Of a stretch of 64,000 nucleotides of DNA, positions 7,960 to 16,589 are shown one piece after another. Each line of letters opens with the position of its first letter. The first letter of the stretch is position 1. The translations under genes were made by a program, and so were the position numbers. Below the pieces are notes generated by a model. It ran no database searches. It was not told the origin of the DNA and saw nothing but the letters and a program-made list of their open reading frames with translations. This DNA comes from Rippkaea orientalis PCC 8801 (GTDB lineage Bacteria; Cyanobacteriota; Cyanobacteriia; Cyanobacteriales; Microcystaceae). Location: positions 3,752,097-3,816,096 of the forward strand of contig NC_011726.1 of the NCBI RefSeq assembly GCF_000021805.1, read 5' to 3'.

Positions 7960-9675
7960 ATGCTCACCTCAACTCGTCCCCGTGATGTACAAATAGCCAA
8001 CATTGGCACGAATACGACAATTTTTCGCTCTCGTACCTGGGATCGCCTCAAATTTGAAGTAGAATATGCCCTTTCTAAAGGAACAACCGCTAATTCCTAT
8101 CTCATTCAAGGGGGTAAGATTGCCTTACTCGATCCCCCTGGAGAGTCTTTTACCTCAATTTTCCTCGAACAATTAGCCAATCATTTGGATTTTTCCCAGT
8201 TAGATTATGTGATTTTAGGTCATGTGAACCCGAATCGTATGGCTACCTTGAAGGTTTTAGTCGAAAAAGCCCCCCAAATTAAGTTAATCTGTTCTAAACC
8301 CGGCGCAAAGGCCTTAAAAGCCACATTTCCCCAGTGGGAAGCCCGAATTGAGGCAGTCCGTTCTGAGGAGATCCTCGACTTAGGACAAGGACATCAACTA
8401 AAATTTGCCTTTGTACCCACCCCACGTTGGCCTGATGGACTGTGTACCTATGACTGCAAAACCCGCATCCTCTATACTGATAAATTATTTGGGGTGCATC
8501 TATGTAATGATGCCTTGTTTGATGAAGATTGGAAGCAGTTAGACGAAGATCGCCGTTACTATTTTGACTGTCTCTATGGGGCACAAGCCAAGCAAGTTGA
8601 AGCCATTCTCGATAAACTAGAGGCATTTTCGGCTAAATATTATGCTCCTGGCCATGGGGTAATCGTTCGCTATAGTCTCAGTCGTTTTACCTACGATTAT
8701 CGTCAATGGGTTCAACGGCAGAAATCTCAAGAATTGAAGGTAGCCTTACTATATGCGTCTGCCTATGGGAATACAACAATTATCGCCCAAGCGATCGCCC
8801 AAGGATTAATTGATAGCGGGTTAGCTGTGGAATTGATTAACTGTGAATTAGCCACTCCTGAAGAGATTACCCAAGCGATCGCAGACTGTGACGGGTTTAT
8901 TATCGGTTCTCCCACCTTGGGGGGTCATACCCCGGTTCAAATGCAAACAGCCTTGGGAATTGTTCTAGCAACAGCCAGTAAAACTAAGTTAGCGGGGGTT
9001 TTTGGGTCATTCGGTTGGAGTGGTGAGGCCATTGATTTAATTGAAGGAAAATTGCGTGATGGTAATTACCGTTTGGGGTTTGAAACGATTCGCATTCGCT
9101 TTAGTCCCGATCAAACTGCCTTACAACAATGTCAACAAGCGGGAATCAATTTCGCCCAAACCCTGAAAAAACGCCAAAAACCTGAGATTGCACCCCAAGG
9201 ATTAACCCAAACCCAAAGCGATCGCACCGAACAGGCGATCGGACGGATTATTGGGTCTTTGTGTGTGATTACCACCTATCATGGAGACACTCATCGCGGC
9301 TTTTTAACCTCTTCCATCAGTCAAGCGACGTTTAACCCACCAGGGATTATGATTGCCATTGAAAAAAGACAATGGAATGAGGCGTTTTTTGACCTACAGG
9401 CTTCTTTTGTGGTCAATATCCTGCAAGAAGGACGCAACATCAGAAAGCATTTTTCTGAAGGTATTGGTAGTCCGTTTGCCCAACTCGAAACCCAAACCGC
9501 GAGTAACGGCTGCTTGGTTCTGACTCAAGGATTAGCCTATCTCGAATGCACCGTAGCGCAACAAATTGATGCGGGCGATCGCTGGTTGGTTTATGCGGTG
9601 GTTAATCACGGGGATGTTCTCCAAGCGACGGGGTTAACCGCGATCGCTCATCGTAAATCAGGACGACATCTCTAG
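7960..9675 (+). CDS. flv2: Flavodiiron protein Flv2
   Basis: 571 residues with the same three-domain layout as Flv4: lactamase-like domain (about 20-250), flavodoxin domain (about 258-400, VALLYASAYGNTTIIAQAI) and flavin-reductase domain (about 425-570). The diiron motif is degenerate: HVNPNR at residues 88-93 replaces H-x-E-x-D-H, as in the Flv1/Flv2 partners, which carry non-canonical ligands and act as heterodimers with Flv3/Flv4. The ATG at 7960 follows a C-rich spacer without an obvious ribosome binding site. The last 18 bases overlap the end of the convergent CHASE2 gene. Confidence 0.92.
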   Translation: MLTSTRPRDVQIANIGTNTTIFRSRTWDRLKFEVEYALSKGTTANSYLIQGGKIALLDPPGESFTSIFLEQLANHLDFSQLDYVILGHVNPNRMATLKVLVEKAPQIKLICSKPGAKALKATFPQWEARIEAVRSEEILDLGQGHQLKFAFVPTPRWPDGLCTYDCKTRILYTDKLFGVHLCNDALFDEDWKQLDEDRRYYFDCLYGAQAKQVEAILDKLEAFSAKYYAPGHGVIVRYSLSRFTYDYRQWVQRQKSQELKVALLYASAYGNTTIIAQAIAQGLIDSGLAVELINCELATPEEITQAIADCDGFIIGSPTLGGHTPVQMQTALGIVLATASKTKLAGVFGSFGWSGEAIDLIEGKLRDGNYRLGFETIRIRFSPDQTALQQCQQAGINFAQTLKKRQKPEIAPQGLTQTQSDRTEQAIGRIIGSLCVITTYHGDTHRGFLTSSISQATFNPPGIMIAIEKRQWNEAFFDLQASFVVNILQEGRNIRKHFSEGIGSPFAQLETQTASNGCLVLTQGLAYLECTVAQQIDAGDRWLVYAVVNHGDVLQATGLTAIAHRKSGRHL

Positions 9676-12366
9676 GGGTTCAACACCGTCTCTGTTCCCT
9701 GTTGCCTTGAACTCGTTAGATTGCTCAAGCAAAGTCCGATTTTCTGGGGTTTCTGACTGTTTGAGGTATTCCAGCGCAATCCGTCCGGTGGTTTGATCGT
9801 CTTGATAGGCCGTTAATAAGGACGCTAAAGTCAGTTTAAAGATCAGGTGATCCCGTTGTTTAGTGGCAACAAATAACAAGGCTACCGTTGACCCCGACAG
9901 TGCCAACCAAGCGGGAAACAACGGCAACCACCACCCTCCTAAAAAAGCCAGATAGCATCCCCCTAACAGTCCGCTAGTGACCAGCAGAAAACTCAAGGCG
10001 ATCGCCCGATCGGATTTAAACCACCAACTCAGTGCAGCCCCAACGGCGGCCATTCCTAGAATGGCTAACCATTCCATCAGATCAGACCAAACCCGCAACA
10101 GGGGTCGCTCTTCAAGGGTTGCACTGAGAATTTGACTAATAATATTGGCATGAACAAAGATCCCGGCCATGGTTTCAGGGGAGGTCAAAAGTCCGCTACT
10201 GTAGGGGGTATAGAATAGATCGTTAAGGCTTTGGGCGGTTGTTCCAATCAAAACGAGGCGATCGCGTAAACTGTCCGGGGGGACTTGATTGGTCAGAACA
10301 TCTGTCAAGGAAAAGGTCAAAAAACGGTCTTGAGTTCCCCGAAAATTCAGCAAAATCTGGTAGCCCCCTGAGTCGGCACGGACGTAACCTCCGTCATTGC
10401 TGGTGAACCGTTCAAAGAGAGTGTTACCTAAGCGTAGTCGCTGTCCTTCTTGATCTAGAAATTCTGGGTTAATTCCTTTGGTTTGAAGATAGGTGAGAGC
10501 TAATTGCACCGCTAAACTGTAGTGTACCTTATGATTATTTTCGATCACAGATAACAGAGCCCGACGGACTTTTCCATCGGTATCGACTACCATATCCGCA
10601 AACCCAACTTGTCCGAGTTGACTCAATGTCGCTGAGGGAGCAACTTTGCTACCGACCACTTTCTCGACACCGAAGAGGTTAGGGGTTGATTGAAATAGCT
10701 GGTTTAACTGGCTGTGTCCGGGTTCTACGGGTAAATCTCGATAGAGATCAAGTCCGATGGCTTGGGGGTTTTGGGCTTTTATTTTGGTAATGGCTTGGGC
10801 TAAAATGCGATCGGGAATTGGCCACTGTCCCACCTTCGTGAGATCCCTTTCATCGACGGTAATCACGACAATGCGCTCATCTGAAGCTTCTAGGGGTCGC
10901 CAACGGAAGAATTGATCGAGTAGGTTCCATTCTAGTCCTTGTAATAGTCCAGACAAGCGTAAAATCAGGATCGGGAGAGTTACCCCCAGGGCGGTTAAGG
11001 GTATCCATTTCAAGGCAATACGCTGTTTTTCGATGGTTTGTTTGGCCTGAGATTGGGCGTTGGCTAGGAGTTGGCTGGCTTTTTCGGTTGCTTCTAGTAA
11101 TTGTTCGGTTTCTTGTTTGGCTAAGGCTTGACTAGCGACTAAAAATTGATAGTCGACCTCACTGAGATTTTTTCCGAGAGCCCACGTTAGGGCATTTTGT
11201 AAGGCAACTCCCTGTAATAAACAGGACTGATCTTGACTCTGGGAGGCTGTCCAGAGGGCGATCGCTTTTGAATAGGGTCGCAGTTGGTTGAGTTGTTTTT
11301 CTACCCAATTTCGGTTAAAAACGGCTTGATAAATGGGGTTATAAACCTTGAGTTTTCCCTCTTTTTCGACAACTAATCCTGATAGCCTTAAGTCGATTTG
11401 TTCAGGACTGCTATCGGCTTCAATTTCTCCTAATTCTAAGATTTTTTGATACAGTCCGAGTAATTGAACGGCCTTTTGTTGATTAAAGATTATCCTGTCT
11501 CGAATAGTTCTCAAGTGTTGGGGTTCATCATGGATTTCCCAATTCTGTACAATGCGCGATTTAACCACTTCGGTTAGATTTCCCGTCTGACTGACTAATT
11601 GACAGAGTTTTTGTGTGAGAAAGGGTTGTCCTCCTGTCCACTCTAGAATTTCTTGGATAATGGTTTCAGGATGGTCTATTTTTTCCTGTAGTCCGTAAAT
11701 TAATGGCTGAACTTCCTCATATCTAAATCCGCTTAATTGAATGGCTTTGCCAATATTAAAAGGTGTTTGGGTTTTATCTTGAATTAAATCAGAAGGGGTA
11801 GTTACTCCTAATAAAGCAAAAGTAAGCCGTTTATAATCAGGATGGGTATTACGCTGTTCATAACAATGACGAATCAAGCCAAAAAAGTCATCAAAGCAAA
11901 AAGTATGACTCAGAATATAATCAATTTCATCGAAAAAAATAATAATCTTTTGTTGAATTTCTACTAAAAGAACTTCCTTAATAAATAAACTCAAACATTG
12001 AACAGGGGAAAATAAATCTGTTCTTTCTTTTAACCATTGTCTCCATTGAATTTTAGCGGCTAATTCACAACCACTCACCAAAGAATAGACAATACCAGCA
12101 TACCATTTTTCCGGGGTAAGATCTTGTTTGCCAATACCGGTTAGATCAATTGAAACACAGATCGTTCCCTCTGCTTGTAGCTTTTGCATCGTTCTAACTC
12201 GTAAACTGGATTTACCCATTTGTCGAGAGTTAAAAACATAACAAAATTGACCATTTTTTAAGGTTTGATAGAAGTCTCGGTCAGCTTGTCTAGTCACATA
12301 GGTAGGGTCTTCCCTATCGAGACTCCCTCCGACTTGATATTGATAGGTAGAATGGGTTTGAGTCAT
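9658..12366 (-). CDS. AAA-like ATPase domain fused to CHASE2 sensor, no output domain
   Basis: 902 residues. The N-terminal 350 form an AAA-like domain of the type common in cyanobacteria (Walker A region NSRQMGKSSL near residue 47; Walker B IIIFFDEIDYIL). A Gln/Ala-rich probable coiled coil (about 415-450) leads to one transmembrane helix, then a CHASE2 extracytoplasmic sensor domain (about 480-760; ISEs such as RIVVITVDERDL and GRDRLVLIGTTA-like segments), then three helices (about 775-865). Only a short polar tail of about 40 residues follows, so no kinase, cyclase or phosphatase domain is attached. The N-terminal NTPase may be the effector. Its 3' end overlaps flv2 by 18 bp. Confidence 0.82.
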   Translation of the reverse strand: MTQTHSTYQYQVGGSLDREDPTYVTRQADRDFYQTLKNGQFCYVFNSRQMGKSSLRVRTMQKLQAEGTICVSIDLTGIGKQDLTPEKWYAGIVYSLVSGCELAAKIQWRQWLKERTDLFSPVQCLSLFIKEVLLVEIQQKIIIFFDEIDYILSHTFCFDDFFGLIRHCYEQRNTHPDYKRLTFALLGVTTPSDLIQDKTQTPFNIGKAIQLSGFRYEEVQPLIYGLQEKIDHPETIIQEILEWTGGQPFLTQKLCQLVSQTGNLTEVVKSRIVQNWEIHDEPQHLRTIRDRIIFNQQKAVQLLGLYQKILELGEIEADSSPEQIDLRLSGLVVEKEGKLKVYNPIYQAVFNRNWVEKQLNQLRPYSKAIALWTASQSQDQSCLLQGVALQNALTWALGKNLSEVDYQFLVASQALAKQETEQLLEATEKASQLLANAQSQAKQTIEKQRIALKWIPLTALGVTLPILILRLSGLLQGLEWNLLDQFFRWRPLEASDERIVVITVDERDLTKVGQWPIPDRILAQAITKIKAQNPQAIGLDLYRDLPVEPGHSQLNQLFQSTPNLFGVEKVVGSKVAPSATLSQLGQVGFADMVVDTDGKVRRALLSVIENNHKVHYSLAVQLALTYLQTKGINPEFLDQEGQRLRLGNTLFERFTSNDGGYVRADSGGYQILLNFRGTQDRFLTFSLTDVLTNQVPPDSLRDRLVLIGTTAQSLNDLFYTPYSSGLLTSPETMAGIFVHANIISQILSATLEERPLLRVWSDLMEWLAILGMAAVGAALSWWFKSDRAIALSFLLVTSGLLGGCYLAFLGGWWLPLFPAWLALSGSTVALLFVATKQRDHLIFKLTLASLLTAYQDDQTTGRIALEYLKQSETPENRTLLEQSNEFKATGNRDGVEPLEMSS

Positions 12367-12439
12367 AAAGATTTTTGATGCTCCTTATCTTTATCAGTCA
12401 TTTCATGACCAAGGTATCCCCCCAGGACAAAAAATCTGG

Positions 12440-12730
12440 TTGAAGGACGTAACTTGGCAAGAGTTTGAACAAATTCTTCAAAAGTTAGGAGAACATCGTA
12501 GCGCGAAAATCGCTTATGATCATTATACGCTAAAAATTATGATACCCGTCCCTGAACACGAAATTCTTAAGCAGATAATCGGCGACTTAATCAAGGCACT
12601 TCTAGAAGATTTAGACGTTGACGTTTATCCCCTAGGTTCCGCAACTTTTAAAAATCCATCGATGAAACAGACAATTAAACCCGATAGCTGTTTTTATCTT
12701 GCTAATGAAGTTGAAGTTAGAGAAAATTAA
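12440..12730 (+). pseudogene. Truncated Uma2-family (DUF820) gene
   Basis: 96 codons from a TTG resemble the N-terminal half of Uma2 nuclease-like proteins (VTWQEFEQILQKLGEHR, then KIMIPVPEHEI and PDSCFYLANE). The usual C-terminal half carrying the D-x(n)-ExK-like core is missing; full-length members are about 190-200 residues. Family-like residues (IPPGQKIWLKDV) continue upstream of the TTG in the same frame with no in-frame ATG, and an ATG at 12405 is out of frame. Both ends therefore look decayed. Confidence 0.65.
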
Positions 12731-12832
12731 TCAGTTTTTGGCATTTCAATTAAATGAACCTTCAAGAATTACTCAATATTGAGTTTTTGGTGTGTTAAAA
12801 TAGCCTAGATGAACTTCTATCTTTTTCTAATC

Positions 12833-13105
12833 ATGAATATTATCTTAAATTCAGAACAAGAAAAATTTATTCAGTCTCAACTTAAAAAAGGGACATACTC
12901 CAATGCAGAACAAATTATTGACTGTGCTTTAAAATTATTACAAAAGCAAGAAGCAGACTATGAAAACTGGGTTAATCAAACTACGGAAAAAGTGAAAATT
13001 GGTTTAGAACAGTTAGAACAAGGTGAAAAAGTAGATGGAGAAACCGTTATCGCGCAACTACAAGAAAAACTTAGTCGCTTACGTCAATCAACAATAGATG
13101 AATAA
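12833..13105 (+). CDS. ParD-like antitoxin
   Basis: 90 residues. The N-terminal part (MNIILNSEQEKFIQSQLKKG then YSNAEQIIDCALKLLQKQE) matches the ribbon-helix-helix DNA-binding region of ParD/CopG antitoxins; the C-terminal part is a charged helical tail that would wrap the toxin. I prefer the ATG at 12833 to the one at 12809 because the eight extra residues (MNFYLFLI) are hydrophobic and unlike the family. It overlaps the downstream ParE gene by 8 bp, the usual arrangement for translational coupling. Antitoxins of this type repress their own promoter. Confidence 0.82.
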   Translation: MNIILNSEQEKFIQSQLKKGTYSNAEQIIDCALKLLQKQEADYENWVNQTTEKVKIGLEQLEQGEKVDGETVIAQLQEKLSRLRQSTIDE

Positions 13106-13403
13106 TTACAGTATTTCCCAGGAAGCTATCCATGATTTAAACGAAATTGCTGATTATTTGGCTCGTCAAAGTATCGATGCTAGTGAACGTTTTGTTAGAC
13201 GATTTGCTGAAAAATGCAGAAACTTGGTTAATTTTCCGAATATGGGAAGAAGCTATGATGACATTTTTCCTAACTTGCGCGGTTTACCTTTAGATAATTA
13301 TATTATTTTCTATCAGGTGATTAAACAAGATATTGAAATTGTCAGAGTTGTCAGTGGATATCGAGATGTAAAATCATTATTTTTAGATGACGAAGAAACT
13401 TGA
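13098..13403 (+). CDS. ParE/RelE-superfamily toxin
   Basis: 101 residues with the ParE pattern: AIHDLNEIADYLARQS, then FVRRFAEKCRNLVNFPNMGRSYDDIFPNLRGLPLDNYIIFY and a terminal VVSGYRDVKSLF. ParE toxins poison DNA gyrase, RelE relatives cleave mRNA on the ribosome; the conserved PNMGR and R-x-L-P segments favour the ParE side. It starts inside the antitoxin gene (8-bp overlap). The pair looks complete. It sits between a decayed Uma2 gene and rnz, an accessory insert in otherwise housekeeping surroundings. Confidence 0.84.
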   Translation: MNNYSISQEAIHDLNEIADYLARQSIDASERFVRRFAEKCRNLVNFPNMGRSYDDIFPNLRGLPLDNYIIFYQVIKQDIEIVRVVSGYRDVKSLFLDDEET

Positions 13404-13498
13404 GACTTAAATTATCGTCATATCCTTCCCAGAAAATCCATTAATGACTGGAACTTCGCTAAAATAGACTATAAAGGTCAGGGTTTAGGGTAGTTATT

Positions 13499-14443
13499 TT
13501 GGAAATCACTTTTTTAGGAACCAGTTCAGGAGTACCGACGCGATCGCGCAATGTCTCAAGTGTCGCCCTTCGTCTCCCCCAACGGGCTGAGGTTTGGTTG
13601 TTTGACTGTGGGGAAGGAACCCAACACCAATTATTGCGTAGCGATGTCAAAATTTCCCAAATTACTCGAATTTTTATCACCCATATGCACGGGGATCATA
13701 TTTACGGGTTAATGGGACTTCTGGCGAGTTGTGGGTTAGCTGGAAACGCCCAAGATATCGAGATTTATGGACCACCGGACTTAATCGACTATCTCAAAGC
13801 TTGTGCCAAATATTCCCAAGTCAAGTTATCCCATCGGGTACGGGTTTATGGGGTACGTCCTGGGATTCTCTATGAAGATGAAGAATTTACCGTCAGTTGT
13901 GGGTTACTGAAGCATCGTATTCCCGCGTTTGGCTATCGTATTGCGGAAAAAAACCGTCCGGGGCGTTTTGATGTGGAAAAAGCCACCGCGTTAGGGATTC
14001 CTCCAGGTCCGATTTATGGACAGCTTAAACGGGGAGAAGTGGTTACGTTACCCGATGGCCGTCGGATTAACGGAAAAGACTTGTGTGGAGAGACAGAAAC
14101 GGGTCGTAAGGTGATTTATTGCACGGATACGGTGTTTTGCGATGGAGCGGTAGAATTAGCTCAAGATGGAGATGTTTTAATTCATGAAGCGACTTTTGCC
14201 CATCAAGATGCCCAATTAGCCTTTGATCGCCTCCATTCTACCTCCACCATGGCAGCACAAGTCGCTTTAATCGCGGGCGTTAAACAGTTAATTATGACCC
14301 ATTTTAGCCCGCGTTATGCCCCTGGAAATGTTTTGCAATTGGATGATTTATTAGCAGAAGCTAAGGCCATTTTTGCTAATACAATTCTCGCGCGTGATTT
14401 TATGACCTATGAGGTTCCTAGACTGAGGAGAAAAACAGAATAA
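13499..14443 (+). CDS. rnz: Ribonuclease Z
   Basis: 314 residues of the metallo-beta-lactamase fold. [14 protein letters not shown] at the N-terminus and the zinc motif [10 protein letters not shown] (H62, H64, D66, H67) are diagnostic for tRNase Z, which removes the 3' trailer from tRNA precursors. Further ligands appear in [10 protein letters not shown] and [10 protein letters not shown]. The start is a TTG at 13499: the next residues (EITFLG) form the invariant first strand, and no ATG is available nearby. A standalone gene with sqdX downstream on the same strand after 137 bp. Confidence 0.93.
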   Translation: MEITFLGTSSGVPTRSRNVSSVALRLPQRAEVWLFDCGEGTQHQLLRSDVKISQITRIFITHMHGDHIYGLMGLLASCGLAGNAQDIEIYGPPDLIDYLKACAKYSQVKLSHRVRVYGVRPGILYEDEEFTVSCGLLKHRIPAFGYRIAEKNRPGRFDVEKATALGIPPGPIYGQLKRGEVVTLPDGRRINGKDLCGETETGRKVIYCTDTVFCDGAVELAQDGDVLIHEATFAHQDAQLAFDRLHSTSTMAAQVALIAGVKQLIMTHFSPRYAPGNVLQLDDLLAEAKAIFANTILARDFMTYEVPRLRRKTE

Positions 14444-14580
14444 AACCGAATTAATCGTAATATCTCGCGTGTGTATTAATTACCATAAAGGAGACTCTAG
14501 ACACTAGATCATTAGTCCATGATTGTTTGAGGGACTCCGATCGCCTATATTACTTAAGTGATCCTCGAATAGTAAATTTT

Positions 14581-15714
14581 ATGCGAGTTGCCTTATTTAC
14601 AGAAACTTTTTTACCGAAAATTGATGGTATTGTCACCCGTTTGCGCCATACCGTCGAACATTTACAACGTAACGGCGATCAAGTGTTAGTCTTCTGTCCC
14701 GATGGAGGTGTCAGGGAACACAAAGGGGCTAAAGTCCACGGGGTTAAGGGAATGCCCTTGCCTTTGTACCCCGAATTAAAATTAGCTATTCCTACTCCCA
14801 ACGTGGGGAAAGCCTTAGAACGATTTAACCCCGATTTAGTTCATGTAGTAAACCCTGCTGTTTTAGGCTTAGGAGGGATTTATTATGCCAAAACGATGAA
14901 TCTTCCCCTGGTAGCTTCCTATCATACCCATTTACCCCAATATTTACAGCATTATGGGCTAGGATCATTAGAAGGATTACTCTGGGAATTATTAAAATTA
15001 GCCCATAATCAGGCACAATTAAACCTCTGTACCTCAACTGCCATGGTAGAAGCTTTAGAAACCCGTGGTATTGAACGGGTAGACTTGTGGCAACGGGGAG
15101 TTGACACAGAGATGTTTCAACCCCATTTAGCGTCTCAACAGATGCGATCGCGCCTATCGGGGGGACATCCAGAAAGTCCTTTGCTGTTGTATGTGGGACG
15201 GGTATCGGCGGAAAAACAAATCGATCAGATAAAACCTGTCCTAGAAGCCATCCCTGATGCGCGTTTGGCTATTGTAGGCGATGGACCCTATCGAGAAGCC
15301 TTAGAAGCCCATTTTGCGGGGACTAAGACCAATTTTGTGGGCTATCTCCAGGGGTTAGAACTGGCCTCGGCCTTTGCTTCCTCGGATGCCTTTATTTTCC
15401 CCTCTCGGACTGAAACCCTAGGGTTAGTTCTCTTAGAAGCGATGGCTGCTGGATGTCCTGTTGTTGCGGCTAATTCGGGGGGAATACCGGATATTGTTAC
15501 TGATGGGGTGAACGGTTACTTATTTGATCCGGCTGATCCCGATGGGGCTATTGTTGCGACGAAACGCCTGTTAGCAGCGAAGGAAGAACGGGAAAAATTG
15601 CGAGAAAATGCTCGTCTAGAAGCTGAACGGTGGAGTTGGAGTGCAGCAACCAGTCAATTACGCAATTATTATCAAAAGATCTTAAAGGGAGAGTCGTTCT
15701 CAATGGCAGCTTAG
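14581..15714 (+). CDS. sqdX: Sulfoquinovosyldiacylglycerol synthase SqdX (GT4 glycosyltransferase)
   Basis: 377 residues of a GT-B fold family 4 glycosyltransferase. MRVALFTETFLPKIDGIVTR at the start, ASYHTHLPQY in the acceptor domain, and the donor-domain segments LLYVGRVSAEKQID and PSRTETLGLVLLEAMAAG are characteristic of SqdX, which transfers sulfoquinovose from UDP-sulfoquinovose to diacylglycerol to make the thylakoid sulfolipid SQDG. The frame is open upstream to a TTG at 14527, but the ATG at 14581 gives the standard N-terminus. Its usual partner sqdB is not in this window. Confidence 0.9.
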   Translation: MRVALFTETFLPKIDGIVTRLRHTVEHLQRNGDQVLVFCPDGGVREHKGAKVHGVKGMPLPLYPELKLAIPTPNVGKALERFNPDLVHVVNPAVLGLGGIYYAKTMNLPLVASYHTHLPQYLQHYGLGSLEGLLWELLKLAHNQAQLNLCTSTAMVEALETRGIERVDLWQRGVDTEMFQPHLASQQMRSRLSGGHPESPLLLYVGRVSAEKQIDQIKPVLEAIPDARLAIVGDGPYREALEAHFAGTKTNFVGYLQGLELASAFASSDAFIFPSRTETLGLVLLEAMAAGCPVVAANSGGIPDIVTDGVNGYLFDPADPDGAIVATKRLLAAKEEREKLRENARLEAERWSWSAATSQLRNYYQKILKGESFSMAA

Positions 15715-15756
15715 AGGAGATGGGAGACCTATTAATGCTTGACTCCTGACTTTATG

Positions 15757-15816
15757 TCTGGGCGGGGAAACCCTGATTCTGGGCGGGGAAACCCTGATTC
15801 TGGGCGGGGAAACCCC
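15757..15816. repeat. 21-bp tandem repeat, 2.9 copies
   Basis: The unit TCTGGGCGGGGAAACCCTGAT occurs at 15757-15777 and 15778-15798, and a third copy starts at 15799 and runs into GGGGCGGGG-complement sequence (CCCCGCCCCTAC). The third copy can fold into a GGGCGGGG/CCCCGCCC hairpin just before the end of the reverse-strand gene, so it may serve as a terminator for the converging genes. Confidence 0.85.
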
Positions 15817-15825
15817 GCCCCTACT

Positions 15826-16299
15826 TTATGACATTTTATCAAGGATTTTTTGCACAATTTCCATGCCACTGACGGCTTGCCAGCCAAATAGGCCAACAAT
15901 AATCATATTCAGGGTAATATGGGTATAACGGGCTAATTCATTACCTTTTTGCATCAAAGGAGAAAGCCCAGCAGAAAGGGCAATCATCCCAGTCATGGTT
16001 AACCCGATTAATAAATGGGGTCCAACAAACAATTTTCCATTATTAATATAGGTGACAGCCATACCGCCAATGTTACCCAATACCATTAAGGCTAATAGTA
16101 ATGAACCTAGTTGATAGTGTCGGGTGCGAAAGTCTTTTGGTAGTAATTCTTTTTTGAGATCTTTATCAGCCGTCCGAGTTCTTCGCCATTGAATCCCTAA
16201 GTATAAGGCATAAATGGTTAATCCTAATAAAACCCACATGAGAATGGGATGGCCAAACTGTGACCAGATTTTGATCGGTTCTGGAATATCTATCGTCAT
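15826..16299 (-). CDS. DUF4079 family membrane protein
   Basis: 157 residues with four transmembrane segments (about 18-36, 61-80, 92-112, 126-146) and several histidines in or near helices (FGHPILMW, GPHLLIG, YTHITLN). This is the layout of DUF4079, a cyanobacterial family with a cytochrome b561-like four-helix plan; haem binding is not shown here. Function unknown. The ATG at 16297-16299 starts a sequence MTIDIPEPIKIWSQFGHP consistent with the family. It converges with sqdX across the 21-bp tandem repeat. Confidence 0.78.
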   Translation of the reverse strand: MTIDIPEPIKIWSQFGHPILMWVLLGLTIYALYLGIQWRRTRTADKDLKKELLPKDFRTRHYQLGSLLLALMVLGNIGGMAVTYINNGKLFVGPHLLIGLTMTGMIALSAGLSPLMQKGNELARYTHITLNMIIVGLFGWQAVSGMEIVQKILDKMS

Positions 16300-16589
16300 G
16301 GATCGTTCCCTTGCTTAAAAGAGCTTGTTACAAAACTTAACTTAATTATTCATTCTAGAGGAAAACGAGCCAACCTACCATAACCTGAGTTGGGAGTTCG
16401 GAGTCAGAAGGCAAAATATCTCCCCACACTCCCCCACATCCTCCACCTCATCAGGGTATTCGGTGTTAGCGATGTATAACTTTATGAGATCTCCGAAATT
16501 ATACGCAAGTTATACATAAGTATGACACGAGCGTATACATAAGTATCTGATGATTAAAACATAGGACAAGTTATATTTTCTAAGGTCAG
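16300..16589. promoter_or_regulatory. Divergent intergenic region with direct repeats before the glycosyltransferase gene
   Basis: 290 bp without a gene. It contains a C-rich dispersed module (16413-16448) and two perfect 13-bp direct repeats TATACATAAGTAT at 16511-16523 and 16534-16546, start-to-start 23 bp, ending 43 bases before the WecG/TagA gene. The spacing, about two helical turns, would suit a dimeric activator or repressor; the regulator is unknown. Confidence 0.5.
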
